Position numbers and translations under genes: made by a program
Notes under the pieces: generated by a model
The model's database searches: none
Told to the model about the DNA's origin: nothing
Seen by the model: only the letters and a program-made list of their open reading frames with translations
Assembly: GCA_945907225.1 (NCBI GenBank)
Contig: CAMDSN010000042.1
Location: 1 to 10,168 of the forward strand
DNA from: Flavobacterium psychrophilum
GTDB lineage: Bacteria; Bacteroidota; Bacteroidia; Flavobacteriales; Flavobacteriaceae
Direction: 5' to 3'
Length of the DNA stretch: 10,168 nt
Shown: in pieces, positions 1 through 7,429 of the stretch
Position numbering within the stretch: the stretch's first letter is position 1
Layout of the letters: the number at the start of each line of letters is the position of its first letter

Positions 1-329
1 CCGTCTTTTTTAATGGCAATACGTTTTACGGTAAATTCACCATCGATACAGCATACGGCTATTTTATTATTTGAGGGCTCCAAACTTCTATCAATTACCA
101 TTATATCGCCATTCTCAATTCCTGCTCCTGACATAGAAGAGCCAGAAGCTCTTGCATAAAAAGTAGCTTCCCTGTTTTTAACTAATACGTTATCCAAACT
201 AATTTTAGTTTCATCAAAATCGGCTGCAGGCGAAGGGAATCCCGCTTTTATCCCACTAGGAAAATAGGGAAGTTTTTTATTATTTTCTAAATCCGGAATA
301 AAGAAGGTTAGTGGACTTTTTATTGACAT
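1..329 (-). CDS. umuD: UmuD-type self-cleaving subunit of DNA polymerase V (S24 peptidase), 3' end missing
   Basis: Only the first 109 codons are visible; the gene runs off the left edge and, against a usual length near 140 residues, about 30 are missing. The ATG at 329-327 overlaps the last 10 bases of umuC in another frame. The protein reads MSIKSPLTFFIPD at its start and carries the family landmarks: a cleavage site KAGFPSPAAD with the scissile bond expected between Ala29 and Gly30, the catalytic serine in ASGSSM (Ser65), and the catalytic lysine in DGEFTVKR (Lys102). There is no N-terminal helix-turn-helix, so it is UmuD rather than LexA or a phage repressor. In the family, RecA filaments stimulate self-cleavage and the shortened form joins UmuC for translesion synthesis. 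It follows umuC, whereas in the classical operon umuD comes first. Confidence 0.93.
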   Translation of the reverse strand, partial: MSIKSPLTFFIPDLENNKKLPYFPSGIKAGFPSPAADFDETKISLDNVLVKNREATFYARASGSSMSGAGIENGDIMVIDRSLEPSNNKIAVCCIDGEFTVKRIAIKKD

Positions 330-1585
330 GGGATCTCTAAAATGTGATGGATATCAGTTGTGTATTTTTTAGATAAATGGTCTTGTTTCATTTTCCAAGT
401 TTTTTGCAAATCTTGATTTCCTAAACGTATTTTGCGTTCCCCGGTTTTTTTATAATAGGCATCCATTACTTCCATTAGTTTTAAATGCTTCGGATTTTCT
501 TCTTCAAAAAGATGAAACTGTTTTTGATTTTCAGGAATTAAATTAGTTACTATAACACCCGCTTTTTTGTAAATTTCCCCTTCTTCAAATATTGTTTTTA
601 GCATCTTTACAGCTAAGTTACTTATTGTTAAAGAAGAATTGCTGGCAAAAGGCAAGGTTTCTATTTTTAAAAAATTATACTTTTTTGTTTCTATATTGTA
701 TTTGTCTTTTCGCAAATAGACCATTACGCCATAGCAACATGATTTTTGTTTGCGGAGTTTTTCTGCACACACCGTTGCAAAAGTTGAAATACGTTCTTTC
801 ATCTCGCTTATTGTCTTGATATTGCCTGAAAAACTTCTTGTAATTGCTATGGTTTTTTTATCTTTGGGTTCTTCCATTTCCATAACTGATTTCCCCTTTA
901 ATTCATATTTTAGGCGCATGCCTAACACACCCATTGTCGTTTTTATGTAAGTTTCATTTTCGGGTAATGTGAAATCAAACGCCGTAAAAATATTTTTGGA
1001 TTGCATTTTTTTAGTTAATCGAAAACCAATGCCCCATACGTCCTCTATTTTAGTCCATTTTAGTGCTTTTATACGTTTTTCTTCGGTATCAATAACATAA
1101 ATCCCCTGGGTTCTCTCTTGGTATTTCTTAGCAATCTTATTGGCTACTTTTGAAAGCGCTTTGGTTTCGGCAAATCCGATACACACGGGCAAGCTTAACC
1201 ACTTTTGGATACGCGTTTTAATTTGCAAGCCATACCCATGATAGTCCTTTATTTCCATTCCATCAAAGTCCAGAAATGCTTCGTCAATACTATATACTTC
1301 TATATTGGGTGTAAATCCTTCTAAAATTTTCATGACCCGGTTACTTAAATCACCATATAAAGGATAATTAGACGAAAAGACCTGTACTTTTTCTTGTTTT
1401 AATTGATGTCTTATTTTGAATTCGGGAGCTCCCATAGGAATCCCCAGGGATTTTGCTTCGTAGCTTCTTGAGATCACACAGCCATCATTATTTGACAATA
1501 CAACTATAGGTTTTCCAGTAAGTTTTGGTTGGAAAACGCGTTCACAGGAAGCATAAAAATTATTACAATCTACTAAAGCATACAT
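320..1585 (-). CDS. umuC: Y-family translesion DNA polymerase, UmuC (pol V catalytic subunit)
   Basis: Complete, 421 residues, almost the same length as E. coli UmuC. The N-terminus MYALVDCNNFYASCERVF holds catalytic Asp6 and the probable steric-gate Tyr11; SIDEAFLDF supplies the other acidic pair, Asp101-Glu102. SNNDGCVISRS (31-41) is a family signature of the fingers. A helix-hairpin-helix region around residues 178-194 (KIEDVWGIGFRLTKKM) leads into the little-finger domain. A likely beta-clamp binding motif, QFHLFE, lies at 356-361. The end, WKMKQDHLSKKYTTD, matches the short C-terminal domain typical of UmuC. The enzyme copies past DNA lesions with low fidelity as part of SOS-type damage tolerance and needs processed UmuD. 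It starts 103 bases after the nuoN stop on the same strand and overlaps umuD by 10 bp. No frameshift or lost catalytic residue is seen. Confidence 0.97.
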   Translation of the reverse strand: MYALVDCNNFYASCERVFQPKLTGKPIVVLSNNDGCVISRSYEAKSLGIPMGAPEFKIRHQLKQEKVQVFSSNYPLYGDLSNRVMKILEGFTPNIEVYSIDEAFLDFDGMEIKDYHGYGLQIKTRIQKWLSLPVCIGFAETKALSKVANKIAKKYQERTQGIYVIDTEEKRIKALKWTKIEDVWGIGFRLTKKMQSKNIFTAFDFTLPENETYIKTTMGVLGMRLKYELKGKSVMEMEEPKDKKTIAITRSFSGNIKTISEMKERISTFATVCAEKLRKQKSCCYGVMVYLRKDKYNIETKKYNFLKIETLPFASNSSLTISNLAVKMLKTIFEEGEIYKKAGVIVTNLIPENQKQFHLFEEENPKHLKLMEVMDAYYKKTGERKIRLGNQDLQKTWKMKQDHLSKKYTTDIHHILEIPCQ

Positions 1586-1586
1586 G

Positions 1587-1600
1587 ATGTAAATTTACAT
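1587..1600. promoter_or_regulatory. 14-bp perfect palindrome before umuC, candidate operator
   Basis: ATGTAAATTTACAT is a perfect inverted repeat that ends one base before the umuC ATG (1585-1583). Its position would let a bound dimeric repressor block transcription or early translation of umuCD. A second, imperfect dyad, AGTTGTTGATAACT (1621-1634, 10 of 14 positions symmetric), lies a little further upstream. DNA-damage control of umuCD genes is known in many bacteria, but I cannot match either element to a known Bacteroidota SOS operator. The palindrome is AT-rich, so chance is a real alternative. Confidence 0.3.
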
Positions 1601-1688
1601 AATAGCACGCTGTTTTTTGTAGTTGTTGATAACTAAAATACGCCAAAAATAATTTTTTGATGTACCTCCTATTACAGTAAAAACTTTT
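1601..1688 (-). other. nuoN-umuC intergenic region, no strong terminator
   Basis: These bases, with the adjoining palindrome, separate nuoN from umuC. I see no GC-rich hairpin followed by a T-run on the minus strand. The best stem is an A/T-only 6-bp hairpin at 1644-1659 (CAAAAA, 4-base loop, TTTTTG in transcript sense), which is too weak to call a terminator. No convincing flavobacterial promoter (TTG, about 19 bases, TAnnTTTG) stands out. Read-through from nuo into umuCD is therefore possible, and a separate umuC promoter is not excluded. Confidence 0.5.
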
Positions 1689-3086
1689 TTAGTTGAGTAA
1701 ATCTAAGACATAAGAAGGGAAGATTCCCATTGCAATATTTAGTAAAATAGCAATAAGCGCTACAGCATAATATACAAAAGGAACCGCTTTTTTCTGCTTA
1801 GCCAGTTCGCTATTGCTTGGGTCTTCAGAAGCTTCCTTAGTATACATCGCCAAAATCAGTTTAAAGTAATAACCCACACTTATGATAGAGTTAATAACTG
1901 CGGCAATAACTACAATCAAGTAGCCTGTTTTTATAGTTTGAGTAAATAGCATGAACTTAGCAAAGAACCCAGAAAAAATAGGAATTCCTGCCATGGATAA
2001 AAGTGATGCGGTTAAAATAGCGGCCAACAGCGGATTTGTTTTCCCCAAGCCATTAAAGTTGAAGATGTCTTCGTTGTTTTTGTCTTTGGTCACATAAATA
2101 ATTACGGCAAATGATGCTATCCCTGCAAAAGCATATGCTGCTGAATAATAAAATAATGAAGATGCTGCTGTTGCCATACTAAGTAAAGCCATTAGCATAA
2201 AACCGGCATGAGAAACTCCAGAAAAGGCTAACATTCTTTTCACATTATCTTGGCGCAAAGCCATAATGTTTCCTACGGTCATAGACAGTATAGAAACAAT
2301 CACAATTATGATTTGAAACTTATAATCGATATCGGCATTTAGTACATCTAATAATTTGAATAGTGTTGCCATGGCAACAACTTTTGCTAGTGTGCTCATG
2401 GTGGCAGTGGTCATAGAGGGGGAGCCTTCATAAACGTCGGGAGCCCAAAAGTGGAACGGAGCAGCAGCAATCTTGAAAAGCATTCCAATTAGTAGTAAAA
2501 TGATTCCAATTGTGTACCAAATTGGTAACTCGGCAGAGCGCGACATTTCTTTAATTGTCACTACATCAAAACTAATCATAGCACCATAAATTAGACAAAT
2601 TCCAAATAAAATTATTCCAGAAGCAAATGAACCCATTAAAAAATATTTCATACCGGCTTCGTTGCTTTTTACATCCAATCGTTTACTTGCTGCTAATATG
2701 TATAATGATATTGATAGGATTTCGATTCCCAAAAAGAACATAGCTAGGTTACCAAAAGATACCATTGCAACGGCACCTGCTAACAAGAATATTTTTATGG
2801 CAATAAAATCAGAAATCCGAGTGGGGTTATCCTTATAAAAATCGCCACTTAAAGCTACTAAGAAAATAGTCAAAATAATAAATAAGCTTGAGAATGTAAC
2901 GGAGAACTTATTTACCATAATCATATTATTATAAAATGAAGCCGATGTATTGTAATCGGCTATGGTAAGTCCGAGTATTGCTAAAAGTCCAAGTATTGCT
3001 ATTGGAACTAACAATTTTCTCAAATTAAAGATTTCAGCAATGAGGCAAAAAACACCTAGACCTGATATGGCAATTAATGTAATCAT
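1689..3086 (-). CDS. nuoN: NADH-quinone oxidoreductase subunit N (antiporter-like proton pump)
   Basis: Complete, 465 residues, slightly shorter than E. coli NuoN (485). It is hydrophobic throughout, as expected for a membrane-arm subunit with about 14 transmembrane helices. Key pump residues are in place: Glu122 in FFLGIEILSISLYIL, Lys205 in IGMLFKIAAAPFHFWAPD, and Lys235 in MSTLAKVVAM. The segment PFHFWAPDVYEGSPS (210-224) is a NuoN hallmark that distinguishes it from NuoL and NuoM. It is the last nuo gene, as in most complete operons. Its start is unusually far (176 bp) from the nuoM stop; ATG at 3086 fits the family's hydrophobic N-terminus. It sits next to NuoK and NuoM in the complex and moves protons across the cytoplasmic membrane during NADH oxidation. 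Confidence 0.97.
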   Translation of the reverse strand: MITLIAISGLGVFCLIAEIFNLRKLLVPIAILGLLAILGLTIADYNTSASFYNNMIMVNKFSVTFSSLFIILTIFLVALSGDFYKDNPTRISDFIAIKIFLLAGAVAMVSFGNLAMFFLGIEILSISLYILAASKRLDVKSNEAGMKYFLMGSFASGIILFGICLIYGAMISFDVVTIKEMSRSAELPIWYTIGIILLLIGMLFKIAAAPFHFWAPDVYEGSPSMTTATMSTLAKVVAMATLFKLLDVLNADIDYKFQIIIVIVSILSMTVGNIMALRQDNVKRMLAFSGVSHAGFMLMALLSMATAASSLFYYSAAYAFAGIASFAVIIYVTKDKNNEDIFNFNGLGKTNPLLAAILTASLLSMAGIPIFSGFFAKFMLFTQTIKTGYLIVVIAAVINSIISVGYYFKLILAMYTKEASEDPSNSELAKQKKAVPFVYYAVALIAILLNIAMGIFPSYVLDLLN

Positions 3087-3262
3087 TTGTTATTTTGAAT
3101 TTGGGATTTAGAATTAGGTATTAAATTTACTAAAACTAACTCCGTATTATTTTTTGTTTTGTAGCGACTAAAAAGAATGCTATTCATTTTTGTCTATTTA
3201 CTATTTTTCTTATTTGATGATCCGCATTCATTACTTTTTATAACTCTAAAAAAATGAATTAA
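3087..3262 (-). other. 176-bp nuoM-nuoN spacer with two chained tiny ORFs
   Basis: This is the longest gap in the operon here. On the minus strand it contains a 15-codon ORF (3231-3184, MNADHQIRKIVNRQK) and a 34-codon ORF (3187-3083, starting MNSILFSRYKTKNN). The first stop overlaps the second start as ATGA, and the second stop overlaps the nuoN start as ATGA. Neither peptide resembles a family I know and neither has a membrane helix. The second is partly encoded by the low-complexity element at 3092-3116, which argues against a real protein. I see no clear promoter or terminator hairpin. Confidence 0.5.
3092..3116. repeat. Low-complexity AAATTC/AAATCC-type spacer repeat
   Basis: On the minus strand the segment reads TAATTC-TAAATCCC-AAATTC-AAAA, a degenerate tandem of AAATTC/AAATCC units directly upstream of nuoN. 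Such slippage-like sequence is familiar from flavobacterial intergenic regions. No role can be assigned. Confidence 0.45.
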
Positions 3263-4702
3263 TTAGCGGTTTGTTACTTCTAAAATATGATTTAAACTTG
3301 GGGTTACCAAATCGACTAGAGGTTTTGGAAATAATCCAAAAAACAATAAAAATGCAATAATTACGACCAAAGTGATAAATTCATTAGCCGTGACATCCTT
3401 AAAAATTTTTGAATTTGTTTCTCCCAACATTGTATTTTGAAACATCTTTAGCATATAATAAGCACCCAAAATTATCGTTAACCCACCCAGCACAGAAAAC
3501 CAAATATTAATTTGATTTAAACTATATAAGACCGTAAATTCTCCAACAAAGTTGAATGTTCCTGGCAATGCTACAGCGGCTAATACGAGTATCATAAAAA
3601 GCGAGCTAAACTTTGGAGTTTGTTCTCTAATTCCGCCCATTTCATTTATTGAATATGTTTCAAAACGTCTAAAAATTATTTCAGCAGCGAAGAACAATCC
3701 AACAATTACAAAGCCGTGAGCAATCATTTGGGAAACTGCGCCACTTAAGCCATCTATTGTTAAAGTATAACATCCAGCCGCAATTAAACCCACGTGAGCT
3801 AATGAGGAATAGGCTAATAATTTTTTTAAATCTTTTTGACGGATTGCTACAATTGAACCATAAATTACACCCGCAATGCTAAGCCCAATTAAGAAAGGCA
3901 TATATGTTTTAGCCGCATGAGGAGCTATAGGAATTTGCCAACGGATTAGACTGTACAATCCCATTTTTAGCATGACACCCGATAAAAGCATTGTGCCAAC
4001 CGTAGGCGCCTTTTGATATACCTTGGCTTGCCAAGTATGAAATGGGATTATTGGAATTTTTATAGCATAGGCTAAGAAGAAAGCAAAGAATATATAAAAT
4101 TGCTCCGTATTTGATAAATTTAACTGGTATAAATCCGTTAACAAGAAACTATTTGCTTTAGTATATAAGTATGCGAAACCAATTAGCATAAATAGTGAGC
4201 CTCCTAGAGTATAAATAAAGAATTTAACAACTGCTTTTTTTCGTTTTTCGTCATCTCCGTTCCCCCATAATAAAGCGATAAAATAAATTGGGATTAATGC
4301 AAGCTCCCAAAAAACATAATATAACAAACCATCAGCAGCTAAGAAAGTACCCGTCATCGCAAATGCCATAAAAAGCATTAATGTATAGATGTTTTTGCTG
4401 CTTTTAAAATTATTTCCAAAAGATGAAAAAATGATTAATGGTGTTATAGCTGTGGTTAATAAAACCATTGCTAATGAAAGGCCGTCTCCTTCGAAGGCTA
4501 AAGATACTTTTGGAAACGATATCCAATTTGACAGATGACTTACGTTTACACCTTGAACATACAATGAAATTGTATATAAAGTAGTGCCTAAGGCCAGTAA
4601 ACCAAAAGAAAATGCAACTTTGGAAGCTAATTTGTCCCCGGAGATATAGGTAAACAAAGAGCCAAAAAGTAAAATAAATAATATAGTAGTTACATCCATC
4701 AT
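3263..4702 (-). CDS. nuoM: NADH-quinone oxidoreductase subunit M (antiporter-like proton pump)
   Basis: Complete, 479 residues, somewhat shorter than E. coli NuoM (509), hydrophobic throughout. Pump residues are visible: Glu133 in YYVFWELALIPIYFI, Lys215 in AIKIPIIPFHTW, and Lys246 in GVMLKMGLYSLIRW. The motif HTWQAKVYQKAPTVGTMLLSG (222-242) identifies it as NuoM: the canonical form is HTW/HTD-x-H-x-EAPT, here with Lys-Val-Tyr-Gln-Lys before APT. The gene begins ATGATG, so the start may be either of the first two codons. It follows nuoL after 8 bp. NuoM lies between NuoL and NuoN in the membrane arm and carries one of the proton channels. A 103-codon ORF in another frame over its first part is a shadow. 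Confidence 0.97.
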   Translation of the reverse strand: MMDVTTILFILLFGSLFTYISGDKLASKVAFSFGLLALGTTLYTISLYVQGVNVSHLSNWISFPKVSLAFEGDGLSLAMVLLTTAITPLIIFSSFGNNFKSSKNIYTLMLFMAFAMTGTFLAADGLLYYVFWELALIPIYFIALLWGNGDDEKRKKAVVKFFIYTLGGSLFMLIGFAYLYTKANSFLLTDLYQLNLSNTEQFYIFFAFFLAYAIKIPIIPFHTWQAKVYQKAPTVGTMLLSGVMLKMGLYSLIRWQIPIAPHAAKTYMPFLIGLSIAGVIYGSIVAIRQKDLKKLLAYSSLAHVGLIAAGCYTLTIDGLSGAVSQMIAHGFVIVGLFFAAEIIFRRFETYSINEMGGIREQTPKFSSLFMILVLAAVALPGTFNFVGEFTVLYSLNQINIWFSVLGGLTIILGAYYMLKMFQNTMLGETNSKIFKDVTANEFITLVVIIAFLLFFGLFPKPLVDLVTPSLNHILEVTNR

Positions 4703-4710
4703 GTATAAAA

Positions 4711-6588
4711 TTATTGAGCAATAAATAAATAAGATATTATGACAACAATGCCAATCACAAAAGCAAACATATATAATCCAATACTCCCTGTTTGTAATTT
4801 TTTACCTTGTTTTCCAACTTTATTTGTTATCAATCCAAAACTAAAAATCACTTTTCCTAATGATGGTTCTAATGTTGTTCTGAAGAAATTAGATAAACTA
4901 TTTATAGGCCTTACAATTAGAAAAGTGTAAAATTCATCTATATAATATTTGTTGTAAATAGTATTGCTAATGCCAGTTATTTCAGAATCTTCTTGAGGGA
5001 CAACAGCTTGTTTAATGTATTTTAGATATGCAAGCACAATTCCAATAATAGCACCCGTTAATGCAACTCCCATCAATATATATTCGTGTGAACCTAAAGC
5101 ATGTTCTTCGTGCTTGCCACTTAAAATTGGTTCCAAGAAATGATTTAGCCAATTGCTTCCTGGCAAATTAATTCCGCCACCTATGAAAGCCAATATTGCT
5201 AATATCACTAGTGGAATGGTTATCAAATAAGGGCTTTCGTGCAAATGACTTTTTTGTTTTTCACTACCTCTAAAATCTTTAAAAAAAGTTAAATACATAA
5301 GTCTAAACATGTAAAAAGCAGTCATGATAGAAGCAATTGATGCTACCATCCATAGTGTCTTATTGTGATCAAAAGCAACCATAAGAATTTCATCTTTTGA
5401 CCAAAAACCTGCAAACGGAAATATTCCGGCTATGGCTAAAGTTGAAATCATCATTGTCCAAAAAGTAATAGGCATTGCTTTGCGCAAACCACCCATTTTT
5501 CGCATGTCTTGTTCCCCGTGTAATGCATGAATCACAGAACCTGAGCCTAAGAATAAACAAGCTTTAAAGAAGGCGTGCGTAATTACATGGAAAACGGCAA
5601 CATTGTATGCGCCCAGTCCTAAGGCTAAAAACATCAATCCTAGTTGGGAAACTGTTGAGTAAGCCAGCACTTTTTTGATGTCGTTTTGTAATAATCCAAT
5701 AGAAGCAGCAACTAAAGCAGTTGCAGCACCTACAACAGCAATGATGTTTTGAATATCTGGAGTTAAATCAAATAAGAAATTCATTCGCGTGATCATAAAT
5801 ATGCCCGCGGTCACCATTGTGGCAGCATGAATTAGTGCAGAAACAGGAGTTGGTCCAGCCATTGCGTCAGGAAGCCAAGTATATAATGGTAATTGAGCTG
5901 ATTTCCCACAAGCTCCTATGAACAAGCACAAAGCGGCAAGACTTAACAATGTAGTATCTGAATTTCCAGCAGTTAGTGCTTGTTTCATTCCAACAAAATC
6001 CAATGTTGAAAACATACTTCCTAAAATAAAAATTCCGATTAAGAACCCTAAATCCCCAATTCGGTTCATGATGAATGCCTTTTTAGCAGCATCATTATAG
6101 GAGTGGTTTTTATACCAAAATCCGATTAGTAAATAAGAGCAAAGGCCAACGCCTTCCCAGCCAATGAACATTACTAACAAGTTGCTTCCAATAACTAAAG
6201 TTATCATGAAGAAAACGAACAAATTTAAATACGCAAAAAACTTATGCGTGTTATCGTCATCATGCATGTAACTAATGGAATATAAGTGAATAAGGGAACC
6301 AATTCCCGTAACGAATAACAGCCAAAGCAATGATAATTGGTCTAATAGTAGTCCGAAACTTAATTTAAAATTATGGACAGAGATCCAATCAAACAAATTA
6401 ATTTCAATTGGTTTAGTGCTTGGGTTAAATGAAGTAAAAAAGTAGACGCTTAACAAGAATGATATTAAAACGGTCAAAGTTCCTATTGCGCCTGAAATAC
6501 CTTTGTTTACTTTTTTGCCCAAAAAAATATTAAAAAGAAATCCAGCAAATGGGGATAAGAGTAATAGTAAAGCCAAATTTGTTTCCAT
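4711..6588 (-). CDS. nuoL: NADH-quinone oxidoreductase subunit L (distal proton pump with lateral helix)
   Basis: Complete, 625 residues (E. coli 613). The core has the expected charged residues: Glu145 in FIGWEGVGLCSYLL, Lys229 in GACGKSAQLPLYTWLPDAM, His254 in ALIHAATMVTAG, His334/His338/Lys342 in FHVITHAFFKACLFLGSGS, and Lys398 in GFWSKDEIL. MAGPTPVSALIHAATMV is a strong NuoL signature. The C-terminal part after about residue 500 (loop EEHALGSHEYI, then a helix, an amphipathic stretch around 540-590 and a final hydrophobic segment) fits the long lateral helix that runs along the membrane arm. The start ATG lies 6 bp after the nuoK stop, and nuoM follows 8 bp after its end. NuoL is the distal pump, and the intact lateral helix region suggests a full-size complex. 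Confidence 0.98.
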   Translation of the reverse strand: METNLALLLLLSPFAGFLFNIFLGKKVNKGISGAIGTLTVLISFLLSVYFFTSFNPSTKPIEINLFDWISVHNFKLSFGLLLDQLSLLWLLFVTGIGSLIHLYSISYMHDDDNTHKFFAYLNLFVFFMITLVIGSNLLVMFIGWEGVGLCSYLLIGFWYKNHSYNDAAKKAFIMNRIGDLGFLIGIFILGSMFSTLDFVGMKQALTAGNSDTTLLSLAALCLFIGACGKSAQLPLYTWLPDAMAGPTPVSALIHAATMVTAGIFMITRMNFLFDLTPDIQNIIAVVGAATALVAASIGLLQNDIKKVLAYSTVSQLGLMFLALGLGAYNVAVFHVITHAFFKACLFLGSGSVIHALHGEQDMRKMGGLRKAMPITFWTMMISTLAIAGIFPFAGFWSKDEILMVAFDHNKTLWMVASIASIMTAFYMFRLMYLTFFKDFRGSEKQKSHLHESPYLITIPLVILAILAFIGGGINLPGSNWLNHFLEPILSGKHEEHALGSHEYILMGVALTGAIIGIVLAYLKYIKQAVVPQEDSEITGISNTIYNKYYIDEFYTFLIVRPINSLSNFFRTTLEPSLGKVIFSFGLITNKVGKQGKKLQTGSIGLYMFAFVIGIVVIISYLFIAQ

Positions 6589-6594
6589 TTTATA

Positions 6595-6915
6595 TTATCC
6601 TTTTAAATTCTTTAAATTGGCTATATCGATAGAACCAATATTTCTAAATACGGATACTAAAATTGCCAAACCAACGGCAACTTCAGCTGCCGCTACAGCC
6701 ATTGAGAAAAATACAAAAACTTGACCTTCGGCATCCTGTCTAAAAGTTGAAAAGGCAACAAACAAGAGGTTTACTGCATTTAGCATTATTTCAATTGACA
6801 TAAACACAATAATAGCATTTCGTCTATATAACACTCCAAAAACTCCTATACAAAATAGTAATGAAGCCAGGAAAATATAATTTTCTATGCCTATTTCATT
6901 AATAACATTATTCAT
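6595..6915 (-). CDS. nuoK: NADH-quinone oxidoreductase subunit K
   Basis: Complete, 106 residues, the usual size for this three-helix membrane subunit. Two intramembrane glutamates needed for proton transfer are seen: Glu42 in [18 protein letters not shown] and Glu78 in [13 protein letters not shown], matching E. coli Glu36 and Glu72 with a six-residue N-terminal extension. The start ATG lies within the end of nuoJ (8-bp overlap), so translation of the two is probably coupled. NuoK sits between NuoJ and NuoN and links the quinone-site subunit NuoH to the antiporter-like pumps. Confidence 0.97.
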   Translation of the reverse strand: MNNVINEIGIENYIFLASLLFCIGVFGVLYRRNAIIVFMSIEIMLNAVNLLFVAFSTFRQDAEGQVFVFFSMAVAAAEVAVGLAILVSVFRNIGSIDIANLKNLKG

Positions 6916-7429
6916 TTTTCTTTTCTATTTTTTCTTTTTTAGACAATAAAACCACGCCAATCATAGCTACTAATAATAATATTGAAGCAAATTCAAAAGG
7001 TAACATGTATTCGTTTAATAATAGCATACCTAATTTTTTAATAGATTGGTAATCCTCAGTTGAAGGCATTTCTTCCCCAACTATAGGGTTTGAATTCATA
7101 AAAATAGTTACCAATATTACACTTGTAATAATAAACACGGTAATTGCTCCAAGCCTCGTAATTCGGGGCTTATGAACTTCATCCTCTTTGTTTAAATTCA
7201 TTAACATAATTGTAAATAGGAAAAGTACCATTATAGCTCCAGAGTATACAATTATATGGACTATAGCGAGAAATTGAGAGTTAAACAAAAGGTAGTGTCC
7301 GGCTATAGAGAAGAAACATATTACCAAATAAATTGCACTGTGTATAGGATTCCTTGTATAGATAGTTAAAAATGCTGAGGCCAACGTAATTGCCGATAAG
7401 AAGTAGAATGTGATTAGAATAGAAGACAT
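6908..7429 (-). CDS. nuoJ: NADH-quinone oxidoreductase subunit J
   Basis: Complete, 173 residues, close to the usual 165-185, with about five transmembrane helices. The third helix carries the family's most conserved segment, [19 protein letters not shown] (58-76), with the conserved Tyr62 and the pi-bulge region important for coupling quinone reduction to pumping. His58 stands where E. coli has glutamate; I believe this is common in relatives but cannot check it. The C-terminus is short and strongly basic/acidic ([10 protein letters not shown]). The start overlaps the nuoI stop by one base (TAATG) and the end overlaps nuoK by 8 bp. Confidence 0.96.
   Translation of the reverse strand: MSSILITFYFLSAITLASAFLTIYTRNPIHSAIYLVICFFSIAGHYLLFNSQFLAIVHIIVYSGAIMVLFLFTIMLMNLNKEDEVHKPRITRLGAITVFIITSVILVTIFMNSNPIVGEEMPSTEDYQSIKKLGMLLLNEYMLPFEFASILLLVAMIGVVLLSKKEKIEKKNE

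Noticed and set aside
1..1585. umuCD as part of a phage or integrative element
   Set aside because: No integrase, phage, plasmid or transposase gene, attachment repeat or clear shift in base use is visible; the left flank is not available.
1644..1659. A/T-only hairpin as a rho-independent terminator of the nuo operon
   Set aside because: The stem has one C-G pair and no following T-tract, so it is too weak to be called.
1664..1670. AGGAGGT on the minus strand, a perfect Shine-Dalgarno-like sequence in the nuoN-umuC gap
   Set aside because: No ATG, GTG or TTG with an open frame follows at the right distance, and it is about 80 bases from the umuC start.
4410..4721. 103-codon minus-strand ORF overlapping the start of nuoM
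   Set aside because: It lies in another frame of nuoM, has an implausible composition and no family resemblance, while nuoM itself is unmistakable.
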